The position numbers were made by a program, and so were the translations under genes. From the NCBI RefSeq assembly GCF_947623445.1, contig NC_135246.1, forward strand, positions 18,335,856 through 18,399,855: a DNA stretch of 64,000 bases. The letters are read 5' to 3'. The notes under the pieces are model-generated. The model made no database searches. It was not told the origin of the DNA and worked only from the letters and a program-made list of their open reading frames with translations. The DNA is from Clavelina lepadiformis. Lineage: Eukaryota; Chordata; Ascidiacea; Aplousobranchia; Clavelinidae. The number at the start of each line of letters is the position of its first letter. Within the stretch, counting starts at the first letter, position 1. Shown here piece after piece: positions 1 through 12,400 of the stretch.

Positions 1-171
1 ACCGCCCATATGTTGGGTGCAACCTAAACAGCCCACAAAGCAATCCATGAAAATTTCTAACTTGCTTGCCACTGCGATTAAGTTATTTAAACTAAGCTAA
101 ACTATTTAGGCTAACTTGGCAAAGTCGTTGCCTTAAACAATATAAAAAAGTTTTGCAAAAAAAGGTTTTAC

Positions 172-3100
172 CAACCACTGTATTTTTAGGAATAAAGTAG
201 CCAAAAAGTTCGGTATCCTCGTTTGTTTTATGAAAAAGACTGAGCGGCACCAAAGTGCGGTATCTCATAAGTTCTTGAATGAAAGCATTTGTGAACGGCA
301 TACTGGGCTTGTGCGACATGCTAGCGACACCTTCGGCACCTGCAATTAACAGTATAGTTTTCCAGTTAATTGGTTGGCAATTACAAACACGGTAAACAAT
401 GCATGGATAATGAACAATAATGGATATTACTATTCAGCAAGAAGAGCCACTAAAAACACGTCGGCGAGCCGCAGTTTGCCCACCTTTGTAATATAAGCTA
501 CAGCAAATTCCACAAACATTTAAGTGAGTATTTGTGAAATCTTGAGAGTTAAATCAGCAAAAAAATAAAATTAGGACATAGGTTTGTTAAATATGCTCTT
601 ACTAGAAACAAAATCAAAAGCATAAATTTATACCAATAACATTCAAAACTTCTTCTCTGAGTTTCTTTTGAGATTCAGGGAAATGCAGAAGACATAGGAG
701 AGCCCAGTTCAATGTGCTTGTCGTTGTTTCGGTCCCGGCAATAAAAAGTTCTCGAATGTATTGCAGAAGTTGATTGCCCTGTGCACAACTTTGCTGTATA
801 CACGCTTGTAAATATTAAACTCATTTGAAATTCAATTCTGCAAATATCTACAGGTTAAATATGACGTTTTTTTAGTTTTACCGAAAAAGCTTTGCCTTTT
901 GCTTTTTTCATCTCCTTTATAAAGGCGTCGATGAAATCTCTTAAATCCTCTTGGTCGTAACTTTCTTCATGTTGATTGATAATGTCTTGAAGAAACTCTA
1001 AATTTATATAAATTATGAACTGGAATGTGTTTCATAAACGAGGAGAAATTTGTTGTGAGTTTTTGGCCATACCGTAGGCCATACTAATCAATTGAACAAG
1101 AAATCAGCTTACCGAAAACAACCGCAGAATCGCTTTTGAACATTTCACATATTGAGGATACCGGTGGAACTTTCCTTAACCACGGTGCCAACATGAGAAT
1201 GCGAATGACAAATGCTACTGCTTGATTTTCGAATCTGAAACGAGCATATAGTTTGTAATTCACGTGGAAGATTATAGCAGGAATAAGATAACGAAAATAT
1301 TACACGGCCCAATGTGTTCACAGAGCAGCAGACGTTTAGTTGATAAAAAGCTTTTCCTAATTTTTCACTCTGACGATGACGTAATATACATCTTTGCATT
1401 TAGGTATTTCTACTTTGAAACATCACTGAATAACCTCTAAGTTACAATTTGAAAAATTTAAATATTTTTTCAACTTCAGGTTAGTTTTGAAATACTGTAT
1501 CCGTTATTATCATATGTTTTTGCTTACCCTGCCAACATTTTGTGTAAAACCTCTTCAAAAAATTTGTCATCATAGTCGTATCGTTTTCCGAAAGTCACAT
1601 TGCAAATGTTGTTAGAAATGGCCTTGTGAAGAACATTCTGGAAAAATTAATACAGTAAAACTCGCCTAAGTTGTCTTCGGCTAAGTCGCCAGTTCTCCTA
1701 AGTCGCCGCCTATCACATGGTCCCGGCAGAAAGCCTATTGTTTTCTGTAATATCAAGTTCGGCTAAGTCGTCTTCGCTTAACTCGCCACCGTTCTTCGTT
1801 GCAATTAGCGAAATAATTCGTTTAACTCAGCACCGTTCTAGCTACTATGACCAAAATAATTTGCATAAATACCCAAACCTTTAATGTACTTTGTCAACGT
1901 GATTACGGGGCGAACTTAATCTGCTACGACTACACTACAGCAGTATCGCCCAGCTGTCTGCGATCCTTGTTAACGTAACAGAACCTTAGTATACGTCACA
2001 ATGTGTATTTATGAAGGACCCGGAAACCTTGTAATTTTAGACGGTTTTTATCAGTTTTAGTTTCTCTGCAGCTAAACATGCTACAGTCTGGTGAAGCGGC
2101 CTAGCCAGAGATTACAGAATGACGATGAGAATATATAAGCTAGTCTCATTCTCATCGTCATTCTGTAATCTCTGGCTAGGCTGCTATAGTAAATAGAGAA
2201 AGTCGTTTCTATAGCGCAGTTTTGCTTTTGCTATCGAGTGGAGAGTCGTATTCTGTCTTCAGAAAACCATCAAACAGGTTATGATTGTAGCAGCCTAGGA
2301 CTGCTGGATACGACATAGTGCCTGTTAAGTAGATTTCAATCAATCATTTTGTTTTTCGTCAAAAGCGCGGTGGGGACGAAAAGGTCAAGCTAGTTGCTAC
2401 TAGTACGCGCCAATGAACGGGAAAAAGTGGCAAAGCTGAAAAGGTTTAAAATGTGCTCAAAAATAATTAGGGTAATAATTAGGGTAATAATTGGTAATAA
2501 TAATAATTGCCGGTAACAACTAGCGGTCACTAAACCCATTTAGGCTAGGAGGCTGTTCTATGTACAAAATTAAAATCTTAATATCACGACAAACATTAAC
2601 TTTTAACCAAAAACAATTTACGGAGTTTTTAATCTTAATGTAGTACTTCAAAAAATGCAATAAAAAATTCGGTTTTGTGTTGTTTGTCTAAGTCGCCAGT
2701 TGGCGTAAGTCGCCACTTTTCTGTTTCCCTTGAGGTGGCGACTTATGCAAATTTTACTGTACCAAACTAAATCGAAGCTTTTTGAAACAGTTTTTAGAAA
2801 AAAATCGTTGGTTTTCACGGAGGTTTTATAGAAGCAAAAAACAAAACAAGTTACTGAGATATTGAAAGCTTTTCCATTTTCAGATCTGATAGCTTCGTTA
2901 AGATAAGAAATTTCTTCGGACACCCGATTTTCCATACTTTTTTTTCCAACACCGAAACTGCCATAATATAGAAGTTATAACCGCAAAGGGTTGTTGTTTG
3001 TCGTTAAATAACTATTTGGCTACAATTTCAATTCTTGTACTTTTATAAAATAAACTGACCTTAGTAGACAAGTTTTGACCTTTTTTCATTAGAAACCAGT

Positions 3101-3851
3101 TGAAAAGAAGTAATATTACAGTTTATATCAATTTAATGATTGTTTATTAATAGTAATTAATTATTATAACAATTTTGTGTGTTACATATAAGTTTCTTTA
3201 TATCTCCACCACACATCGTGGTGTACATAGTAGAGTAATAAGCGTAGTTTCAAAAGCATTTAATACATTGTAAAACTTGCAAAGCCGTAATCAATATTCT
3301 AGCAGTTGAAATCCGACCTACCCTCGAAGTGTAGTTACACCAAATTTTCTCTGAGACTTCCACAATGGACCGTAATCGGCCATGGCCATACCGCCACCTT
3401 GAGTGAGTTCTTCTAGCAAAGGTGACCTTGGACGTCCTGAAAATTTAGTTGGCTGCTTCACTAAAGCCTGGAAATCAAATTAAACTCAAAGAATTTTATA
3501 TGTTTCACATATTATATCGATCGCAACTTTAAAAGTTTACTTGACACTGCTAAAGCTGACCTGGTAAATGGACTCAAAGTCGTTGAGCACAAGCATATCT
3601 TGCAATCCCATTCGAACCAACATCACTGGACCGTACGTTTTCTTCCATTTTGCCATTGTACGTTCCATGAACTTTCCAACGAATGGATACATCCCGAAGA
3701 AGGGAATTCCCCTGGGACCAGGGGGTGAATTTGCTGGGCGACGGTACCAGTATATCGAAAGCAGCACAAACGTTATCAAACTAATTTCCAACCCAGCATT
3801 GGGGAGACCAGTTAAGCCCCAAAAGTCGTAGATATAATCAAAAATACCCAT
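172..3851 (-). CDS. CYP2-like microsomal cytochrome P450, 3' end outside window
   Basis: Eight exons of a haem-thiolate monooxygenase, read from splice sites: 3561-3851, 3322-3467, 2855-2959, 1528-1637, 1113-1234, 882-997, 634-778 and 172-339. The ATG at 3851 opens an N-terminal membrane anchor followed by the proline-rich hinge [12 protein letters not shown]. Exon 2 carries the B/C-helix region with [11 protein letters not shown], exon 4 has [10 protein letters not shown], and exon 7 has the I-helix oxygen-binding motif AGTETTT. Exon 8 has the region after the K-helix ending in [10 protein letters not shown]. The exon plan matches the nine-exon CYP2 clan, so the missing ninth exon (Cys ligand, FxxGxRxCxG) should lie just left of base 1. 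The phases agree at every junction except inside exon 3, where a run of ten A (2938-2947) shifts the frame between GFGVGK and SMENRV: an assembly or homopolymer error, or a broken gene. Substrate unknown. Confidence 0.85.
1653..2759. mobile_element. pogo/Tigger-like non-autonomous DNA transposon
   Basis: It lies in intron 3 of the P450. The left end starts CAGTAAAACTCGCCTAAGT and the right end, read inward on the other strand, starts CAGTAAAATTTGCATAAGT, so 16 of 19 bases match. Each end is flanked by TA (1651-1652 and 2760-2761), the target duplication of the Tc1/mariner/pogo superfamily. Sub-terminal repeats of the type GGCTAAGTCGCC recur at both ends. I see no transposase frame inside. An A/T-rich short tandem repeat (unit about TAATAATTAGGG) sits at 2462-2515. 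Confidence 0.7.
2099..2181. repeat. Perfect 34-bp inverted repeat (hairpin) inside the Tigger-like element
   Basis: Arms 2099-2132 and 2148-2181 are exact reverse complements with a 15-base loop. The match continues outward with one mismatch. It could form a long hairpin in RNA, or mark a nested inverted insertion. Confidence 0.9.
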
Positions 3852-6094
3852 TTTTATTGTAATCAATCTTGTCTAAGTTTGCCTGGCTTACAACAAAACA
3901 GTTAGAAACAAAGGGGACCTCCTCAAGCAGTGAAACAACAGGCTACTACAAAGAGATAGCAAAGCAAACCATTGCAAACTTTGAGAAAGTCTTTTCATGT
4001 TCAAAGTAAAACAAGTTTATCATCAAACTAAAGCAAAGAAAGATAAAAAGTCTACAACGTGTCCGTTCTACTTCTCCCAACATAAGCATATAGTGCACTT
4101 ATAAACCACTACACAAGTTCATCGGATTAGAAAAACTGTGGCCTCTAAACACCACTCTCTGGATTGGTACTAAAGTAACTCAATATGCCAGAATTGTCAA
4201 ACCAGCAACTGGAGCTAAAATTGTTGCGTGCAAACGCGTTCTATGGTTAGAATGCTTCGAACGATTTTACCAAACGTTGGTTATGTTGCCGTTCGATTCA
4301 AGGCACTTCTTTCTGAAATTGTTCAAAAGTCAAACCGTTACAAACATCTCTCCGAACAACGCACTTACCATCCTGCCATTGATCGCACCCATAGTCAGAA
4401 ATTCTGTCTCAGGCTGATTTCACTACTTCCACTGAACATAAAAAGCAAGTTTTAAAACTTGGGGTCTGGTGCAAATGTGCACAAACACGTCTTGCATTTT
4501 TATATTAGAGCGTCACTTTCCAAATTATGACGTCCTTTAGTTGAGCACTTCTGCACTAGACCCAAAATTTGTAAAGATCCATAGATTCTGTCTTCTGAAA
4601 TCCAAACCCCAATGTTAGTTCTTTTCCCAGCAAGCATAGTGTAGCCTTTCAAGCAACTGTTAACGACACTTTCCCAAGAAACTTGTATCGAACAGCATTG
4701 CACCGACTTAACTAATTCTCACAACAGAACACGTTGCCTATTTGTCTTCGGAAAAGATGCTAGACTAACCAAAGACTACTGCTGTAAGTACCAAAAGCGA
4801 GTTAGTCATGTTCAACGTTTCACATTCATGAGAAAATGAGCAAAAGATGAGAACCCGCAGCCAATCGCAATCAAGATAAATATTTACCTGGTAAATATGA
4901 TGAATTACGTCACAAAGCTCGTCGTGATACAGCTGTAGCTGAAACGTTTTCCGCAACAATTTATCTGTAAAATTAATTCTAATCAAAATAAAATCATTCA
5001 TAGACCCTTGTAGCTGTACAAAACTCTTTTACTTGGTATAGGGTTCTATACAGTGGTGGGATTCAAATATTTTAACATCCGGTTCTCTCACTAGCAGCAT
5101 GCCATAGTGACCCGGGGCCGATATACACATAGGCCTATCCTATACACACGCTTGTTAACAACCGGTTCTCGGAGGTCATTAAAATTCCAAGAACCGGTTG
5201 AATCCCACCACTGGTTCTATACATACAGTACCTATGTTGGCGTGGGCAGCAGAGGATTGTGTGCGTGCCCATTTGAATGCTATTTACGAGTCCGAAACTA
5301 CAGCATTAAACAAAATCTACTCTTTTTATCTACATTTACTTGCGATTATATTCTCTTCAGCAAGTTTGTTGCACTTGGAAACAAATTCAAAGCCCACCTG
5401 CCCTGTCTGTGCGAGAAATACGACCGACTGGTAGGAATTTCCCAAGTTTTATTTTTGTTCCATAAAAAGCGGAAAGAAGCAAAGCGAGTTGAAATGTGCA
5501 ACTTGAAATACCCAGATTTAAAAACAGTTGAAAACGGAACAAAAAACCCAATCTACACAGCACACACACTTAGCAAATCACAGGATATTCACTCGTATTT
5601 TGCGTGAAGAGTGATTGTGTGTTGCTCTGTGGCGCAGCTACAAAAATGTACAGTGAAATAAGCAAAGCAGACACGGGCATCGAACATAAGTTCGACAGTA
5701 ACTTGGCAGTCCTATCTACAACCCGAGCGGCAGAGAGCAACACCAGGAACTTAACTCTCGTTCGCATCAGGTGCGATGGAAAACATTTTCGAGCATCATA
5801 TTGTGGAGATCCTAGTATTACATTTGAAGCAGCACTACGGTAAACTTCAAGAAGAATTGTACTGAATATATTGCGAAGCGCACGATTGATTAAAATGGAA
5901 GAATTAAATGGAACGAAACAACAATTGCATAAGCGCAATTACTTTGTTCTGCAGATGACTGCTACGAACTAGCAGCTTGAATCGACGAACGAGAGAGTCT
6001 GAAAAAGAGAAAAAGTGTTTAAAATATTGAATATTCTGGATTTTGGTTACGAAAAACTATGGGAAAGTTCTCGCAAATTTAATGCTTTTGCATT
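3852..6094. other. Intergenic region between the P450 5' end and the ABCA 3' end
   Basis: Apart from the MITE at 5051-5213 I find no supported gene here. Open frames on both strands around 5107-5940 cross the MITE or overlap one another, with no splice or family support. The P450 promoter should lie in the first few hundred bases to the right of 3851, but no clear TATA box was found. Confidence 0.5.
5051..5213. mobile_element. hAT-type MITE (163 bp) with 8-bp target duplication
   Basis: Perfect 16-bp terminal inverted repeats, CAGTGGTGGGATTCAA at 5051-5066 and its complement at 5198-5213. An exact 8-bp target site duplication GTTCTATA flanks it at 5043-5050 and 5214-5221. An inner inverted pair, CCGGTTCT and AGAACCGG, lies just inside the ends. 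The CAGTGG-type ends and the 8-bp duplication are diagnostic of the hAT superfamily. It is too short to encode a transposase. Confidence 0.93.
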
Positions 6095-6466
6095 TTATGA
6101 TATCTCTATGTTTTTTGAATGATTACAGCGGTCTAACTCTACTTTACCAAATACTTGGCACCATTGGTATGAAAACTTGTCACATAACATACAACCCTTA
6201 TCATTTTTAAACATTCCAGTCATTAAACCACTCGAAAGACTTTCTGAAAATGAAAAATTCCCCGCAATACTCGCCATTGATTGGTTGAAATTATACAGAG
6301 GTTGGTCCTCGCCTTCCAGCTCATCCGGTTCACTGCCGTCCGATTCGACGGTTGCGTTACTGGGACTTCCCCTCAAGTTCAGGTTACTTCTGGACATTGA
6401 ATTTGGATAATCTTCCCTTGACGCCGATCTTGGGGACAACTGGGTGTGACCAAAAGCCCTGGATTT
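6095..6466 (-). other. Predicted last ABCA exon: Ser/acidic C-terminal tail
   Basis: The preceding exon encodes [10 protein letters not shown] followed by a good donor (GTATGT, phase 0). An acceptor (ACACAG) at 6467-6472 joins it in phase to [18 protein letters not shown], then to a Ser-rich and acidic stretch ([15 protein letters not shown]) and a stop at 6095. If this splice is not used, the protein ends at 6698 after HLAMHRCRV. The join is inferred from phase and splice sites only. Confidence 0.5.
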
Positions 6467-9400
6467 CTGTGTTATTGAAAGATCTAAATGTCACTTAACT
6501 GGTAAGGAATTTGGGACAGTTGCAATAATTATTCGGTAAGAGAGCCAGCGTTTTGTAAAAGTTTATCAAAACGATATTGAAGAACATATTTAAACGATTA
6601 AAAAGTTGTTTTATTTACGAGCAAGCTATTAACAAATAATTCTATAATTCAATTTGCACCAAAGTGCCCTAGTTTTTAATAGATAACGACAGAGCTATTA
6701 TACCCGGCAACGATGCATAGCAAGATGACATACCCAGGACAAAAATCGATCTTTCCATTTCCTGAAACTAGATTTGTTTTCCTCGATCCTGCTCCTCTGA
6801 CGTTTCGCGAAGTTTATGAAAACGTCATCGAGGGTCGTCTGGCTGACCGAGTAATCTTCGACTTTTAAATCCTCGCGTCTGTCCTCCAGGAGTTGGAAGA
6901 CACGCGCCAAGCTGGAGGACCCGTCCTCCTGCGCGAATGACAGCTGGAAGACGGCTTTGTGATAATGCTGTTCCTTCAGCACAGCATCCGGGAATTCGTC
7001 GCCGAAGACTTGGACGACTTTATCAGGCTGCTGAGAACGAACCTAAGGAAGGGAGATGACGTGAGATGATGCAAGGGACTTCCCCAAACATGAAACCACA
7101 CGTTCTGTGCAGCTCAACACCTTAATATACTCAAAGGTTTTATCACGTCACAAAGGTCCGTACTACGTAATAAAAATAATTGTTAGTAAGAAAAATGGCG
7201 GCAGTAAAGGTGATTGAATTATTGTTGCAGACTTACCGACACCATATAGCCGTCGCCGAAGCGAGTTTTAAGATGTTGGGTTGGTCCAACACACTCGAAC
7301 TTGCCATTCACCATGATGGCGATTCTCCCGCACAAGACCTCACACTCTTCCATGGAGTGCGAAGTGAGGAGGACGGCTCTTCCGGACTTTGTAACATCCA
7401 GGATCAGATCCCATAAGAATCTACGCGCTCCAGGGTCCATGCCTTTCAAGGGAAATAAATTAAAACTTTTTTGCGCGGATGTCGTCGTTATCGCAGTGAT
7501 AGTGACGTAGCTAAAGTGAAGGGTCGATTAATTCTCGACGCTTAAACACGAAAGAGAAATCTTTTCCGACAAGTTTTCGCGAAATTAAACCCGGTATTAC
7601 ATGACGTAACAAAAAATTAGAGTCTTAAACAATTAGAAGATTGTTCAAGCATAAAGAGTTGGAAATACGGGAAAATAACAGACCGGCTGTGGGTTCGTCA
7701 AGCAGCACGACCGACGGATAACCGACAAGCGCGATCGCCACTGAAAGTTTTCTTCGATTACCGCCGCTCAATTCGCCGGCTATTTTGTCTTTATGACGTA
7801 GTAAGTCCAGTTTCTTTATCGCCCAATCAGCGACGCGCTTTTCGTCTTTATGAGGAATGCCGCGTAATCTGAAATTCAAAAAAATTTAGTTGTCAGAAAG
7901 AGTCTCATGTAACGCTTGTAATTCGTATCAGCGAGTCTACTGCGTTAAAGAAAAATAAGCGTAATCCAAACTACTAAAATATCTTGTAAGAAATCGCTTC
8001 GTCAGCTCTGTCTCTCAGCTCATCACATCAGTCTGCTGTGAGTCAATCAAACCCATACCAGCAGCCTTCCAGGTGCATTGTGGGACAAGTGCGAAGAGCG
8101 CGGCCTTTGCATGCCTACCTGGCGTACAAGAGGATGTGTTCCGTCGTTGTCAGCTCGTTGAAGAGGGCGTCGAACTGCGGGCAGTAGCCGGTGGCTTGCT
8201 GCGCCGACAACCTTTCTCTTGCCCGCCCGGTCGCTATGTTGTGGCCGGCTACCTTGATGTCACCTTGTGTCACCTCTGAAGCACCTGTGCGTCATAAAGG
8301 GTATCAATTGCGTAACACTTGTCATTGTCACGCCGAAATAAGGTCGATTTTTTACCTGTTATCACGTGGAACGTGGTTGTTTTTCCCGCCCCGTTAACCC
8401 CAAGCAAACCAAAACATTCTCCCCGGCCGACGCTGAAGGAAAGGCCGTCGACAGCTAGCACCCGGCCCTGGGTGAAAACGAGTGAATTTATTGGACAGGT
8501 TATAAAAGATTTGACCATAAATTGGTTAATAATTAATAATAAATCGTGCAAACAACAAGCAGCGATCTGGAGTCGTTTCTACATCGAAGAGTCGCCAACA
8601 GACGCAGTTGCTCTCATGGAAGGAATATCACAAAGCACCATCCCACCTGCTTCTTGCTGTAGACCTTGGACATGTTGTCGACGATGATCATCTCATCTGG
8701 CTCCGGATGTTCTCTCATCTGCTCCACACGATGGCGCTCGTTAGCGACATCAACATCTTCTCGACGCAAACTTCTGCTCCTCGTCGACGAATCCTTGCTC
8801 CTGGATCTTCTTGTGAAGAAGCGGACTTCGAAGAGCAACGTGATGAGGAAGAAGACCACACCCTCGATCACCATGGCAACCAGTTGCCTCGTGATCAGCT
8901 TCCACGCAAACGGCGACTGGACCTTGTCCAACTGGCCGATCTGTAACAATCGCGCACTATAACGTCACAATGCAATCAAAATAACTTAACAGAAGAAAAG
9001 TGTTTTTATTAACTAATGAAGAAAATTTCATTTCCACACAAATAACCATTAGAATGTCAAGAATGGCAAACAGATGAAGGTTTTAAGTTTTAACTCCGTA
9101 TTCTTTATTAACACGCATACCCTGTAAGGCGTAAATAAGACAAACTTATTTGCGGCAAAGTGCATCGGACAAATCAAGCAAAAGCTATATGTTTGCTGCT
9201 TGTGAATCAAACAATCAACATATTTCGGCCATCATCTGAATTTGACATTGTACAAGTATCCACGCGGCACCGTACCTTGGTGTAATATTCGTTCATGTAC
9301 TCGATGAAGGTCAAATCCATGAGACCTTTGCCCAGGTTGTAGTTGGGGAAGAGGAGGAAAGCGATCTCGAGCTTCTCGTTGAGAGCGAGGAGGTGATTAT

Positions 9401-12400
9401 CATCGCGGAACTGCGCGATCATGAATGTTGTCACCACGGTGGTGATCCCGAAGAACAAGTTGAGCACAATGAGGCAGACGTAAGCGGTGGATGGGACCGT
9501 GAAGTAGAATGATGCGGGATACATCATCGGAGTCATCGACCATCCGTACAGGAGGAAGAGTGCGACGACGGCGTAAGCGTTCTCTCCTCTGCAAAGATGA
9601 AGATTGAAGATGAAAAACACTGCTGTAGTCCATATATGATGATTTCAAAGAAAGTCGCGATAGATCTGTGACCACGACAGCCAGCAAGGTCTCAACCGAA
9701 GAACAAACCCGCACCACCACCCAAAAAAGATCAATGAAAGACGTGCGAATGCGTCTGCTCAGCCTAACCTTGTGTAGGCGGGCAGGTCAAAGAGCTGAAG
9801 TATCATGATGCAGAGCAGGGCAGGAAAGAGATAATTGAGCATGTCCCACAGGTAATTTGCCAGCCAATAGGTGACAGGGCCGGTCCCGCTGATGAACTGA
9901 AGGTGTTTAGCCCGGCTCTGTTTCTCGGCGACCAGGAACACCAGAAAACTGGCAGGGACGAAAGACATCGCGACGATGATGAATATTGCTATTATGACGT
10001 CAGAACCAGAGCGCAAGAAATCCAATGACAGCGCGCCTGTAATGGGTGACGTAATAATACGCTGTTAGTTTGATGTCATAGAGAAAAATAAAAAACATGA
10101 CACGTCACAATGAATAATTACCAGCTGTTTTGTTCATAGGGTGGTTAGTGACAGTGATGCCGTAGGCAGCAGGGTTTCCCTTTGATTTCGGAAGATTAGC
10201 CCTTAATAGCGCGTTGTTAAATACGTTCAGATATATTGGCATTGAATGGTAACCCTGGAATAAAACACAGAAATGACAATAATAAAACTATAAGAAATCT
10301 ATAACTTTTGCAATTTAACCACCAATTCAAGCAAAACAATATTCACGTCGAACAAAATCTATAAAATATCATTTTTAAAGATCGCATCTTGGTAATGACT
10401 AATGACGCGTAGTATTTACAGCTTATAGAGGTTGCCCACCATACCATATATAATATCATGTGAGATACGATATTCCCATAACTCACCTTGTGGTTGTAGA
10501 TCACTTGGGCTGCGTCACGTACCGCTATCTTCCTCAAAGGGGACGGCCAACCGGGGAAGTTTTCCTTCACCCCGTCCTTGATCTCCCCCAGCGATAGAGC
10601 CCCGTAGCGGTGCAGTCTGTAGTCGTCGGTCGTGTACTTGAGGTAGGGTAAGATGGGTTCCTCCCCCGTGACGTCAACCAACCTGTCCCCAGTCACAACC
10701 TTTCGTGTTTTGACCGACTCTCCGTAACCCTCCCGACACACGTACGAGTTCCCGTCTGCGGCACATTTGCAGGGGGTGTCCTTGTCCAAGGTCTCGCTCA
10801 TGTTTGACCCCGGGGTTACTTTTGGGTTGGTTGGGGGCACAAACTGGGACAAGGGAATTCCCCGGGTAAATGAGGATTGGCACTCAGGGTTAAAATATTT
10901 CAACACCAGCTGCATGTCGCCGGAAGCAGCCGAATTGAGGGTGACATTGAGGTCAAAGTTGAAAGTCGAGTCACTTTTTAAAACACAGGTGGCCCCGACC
11001 CCCGACGCTAACCAGAAAGTGTTGATCAAGTCCCCGGGGCCCGCATCATCTCGCTTTGCCCCATGCAGCGGGTAGATCACAGACTGATCCGAATAGGGGA
11101 TAAAGTTACCCCGCGGTTGGGTTAAATTGTGGTACTGGGATGGGGAGAGCAATATAGGTGGGGGATCTCCCGGTTTAGGAACAGTGAGGGCCACGGTCAT
11201 GGCAATGATGACAAAAAGAGCAGGGAGCATGATCTGGTAGAAAATTGCTTTCCTGTTCCTCCTGGCATAGTGGAATCTCTTCATGAGCAGACCCTGCACA
11301 AAACACGAATCCTTATCAAGTCACAATCACAACTGTTAACGGAACATGAAACTTCAAAGACCACCAACAAAAAAACTTGAGTACAAATCATGTGTGAATG
11401 CGCCAGCAGTAATCAGAACACACGGAAACAAAGTGACGTGTTTTTGCTTATCTTATAATAATTAACGTCAACACAACTGATGAGTTTGATGGAACCTGTG
11501 CATGATGGATGACCTTCTACATACTTCCATCAAAGTTGTAATCAAGTCATTTTTTTCTGACTCGAGTTACTTCGAGTTGTGACTCAAGTCGAGTCTATTT
11601 ACACTGTGACTCGACTTAAGTAAAGTCAATGACTTGAGTCATTACAACACCAGTTTCCATTAATACGGTTGTTCCGTTTTACGCTTTCTCTCTTCACCTG
11701 TAAAATCCTGATGTTGTGAACGTGAGAGGAAAGCTCGTAGCTTCCCTGACCCTCGTTCATCTGACCCTCTTCATTCAAATCGAGCAATGGAACATCATCG
11801 TCGTCATTTGGAATCGATTCAACCGTTTCTGAAAGTTTAGTACAACACTTTGAAAGTGACATTGACACCTGGACCACATGAGCCCTGTGTTTGTTTTATC
11901 ACAAACTTCGCGTTTGTTTATAGCAGCAATGTTACCTTATACAGATTCTTTAAAAGAGAAAAAACATTTGTATCAACCTGGGACTGGGTTCAGTGGAGTT
12001 GGATGCAGACCGGTCGTTGTTTTTCTTTCGAGATCGGATAAGTGATGTGTGAATGACGAATCTCCGAACGCAAAGTCCAAGAGCATAGCTTCATCATCTT
12101 CTTCGCGATGCTCTGCTACATCGAACGAGTCCTTAACTGGAGCGGAGTTGAGCCATTCCAGTGCAATTTCTGTGTCCCTGTTATCACCGGATGTGGGAGC
12201 AAGCGTGGATGTTTGAGGAGGAAGGTATCCCTGAGCAGGAACGCTACTTTTGAATGAGGTAGCTCCATCACTTGTGCTCAGACTAGAGGAGTAAGAGCAT
12301 CTGGGAGAACTCTGGGATGAAGAGGAAACTTGGTGAGAGTCTTGGTTCAACCTTCCAGTCAGGGAAGAGGAAGATTTTAATGATGATCGAGACGGACTCA

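Noticed and set aside
5107..5607. 166-codon plus-strand frame
   Set aside because: It starts inside the hAT MITE and extends into unrelated DNA, with competing frames on both strands.
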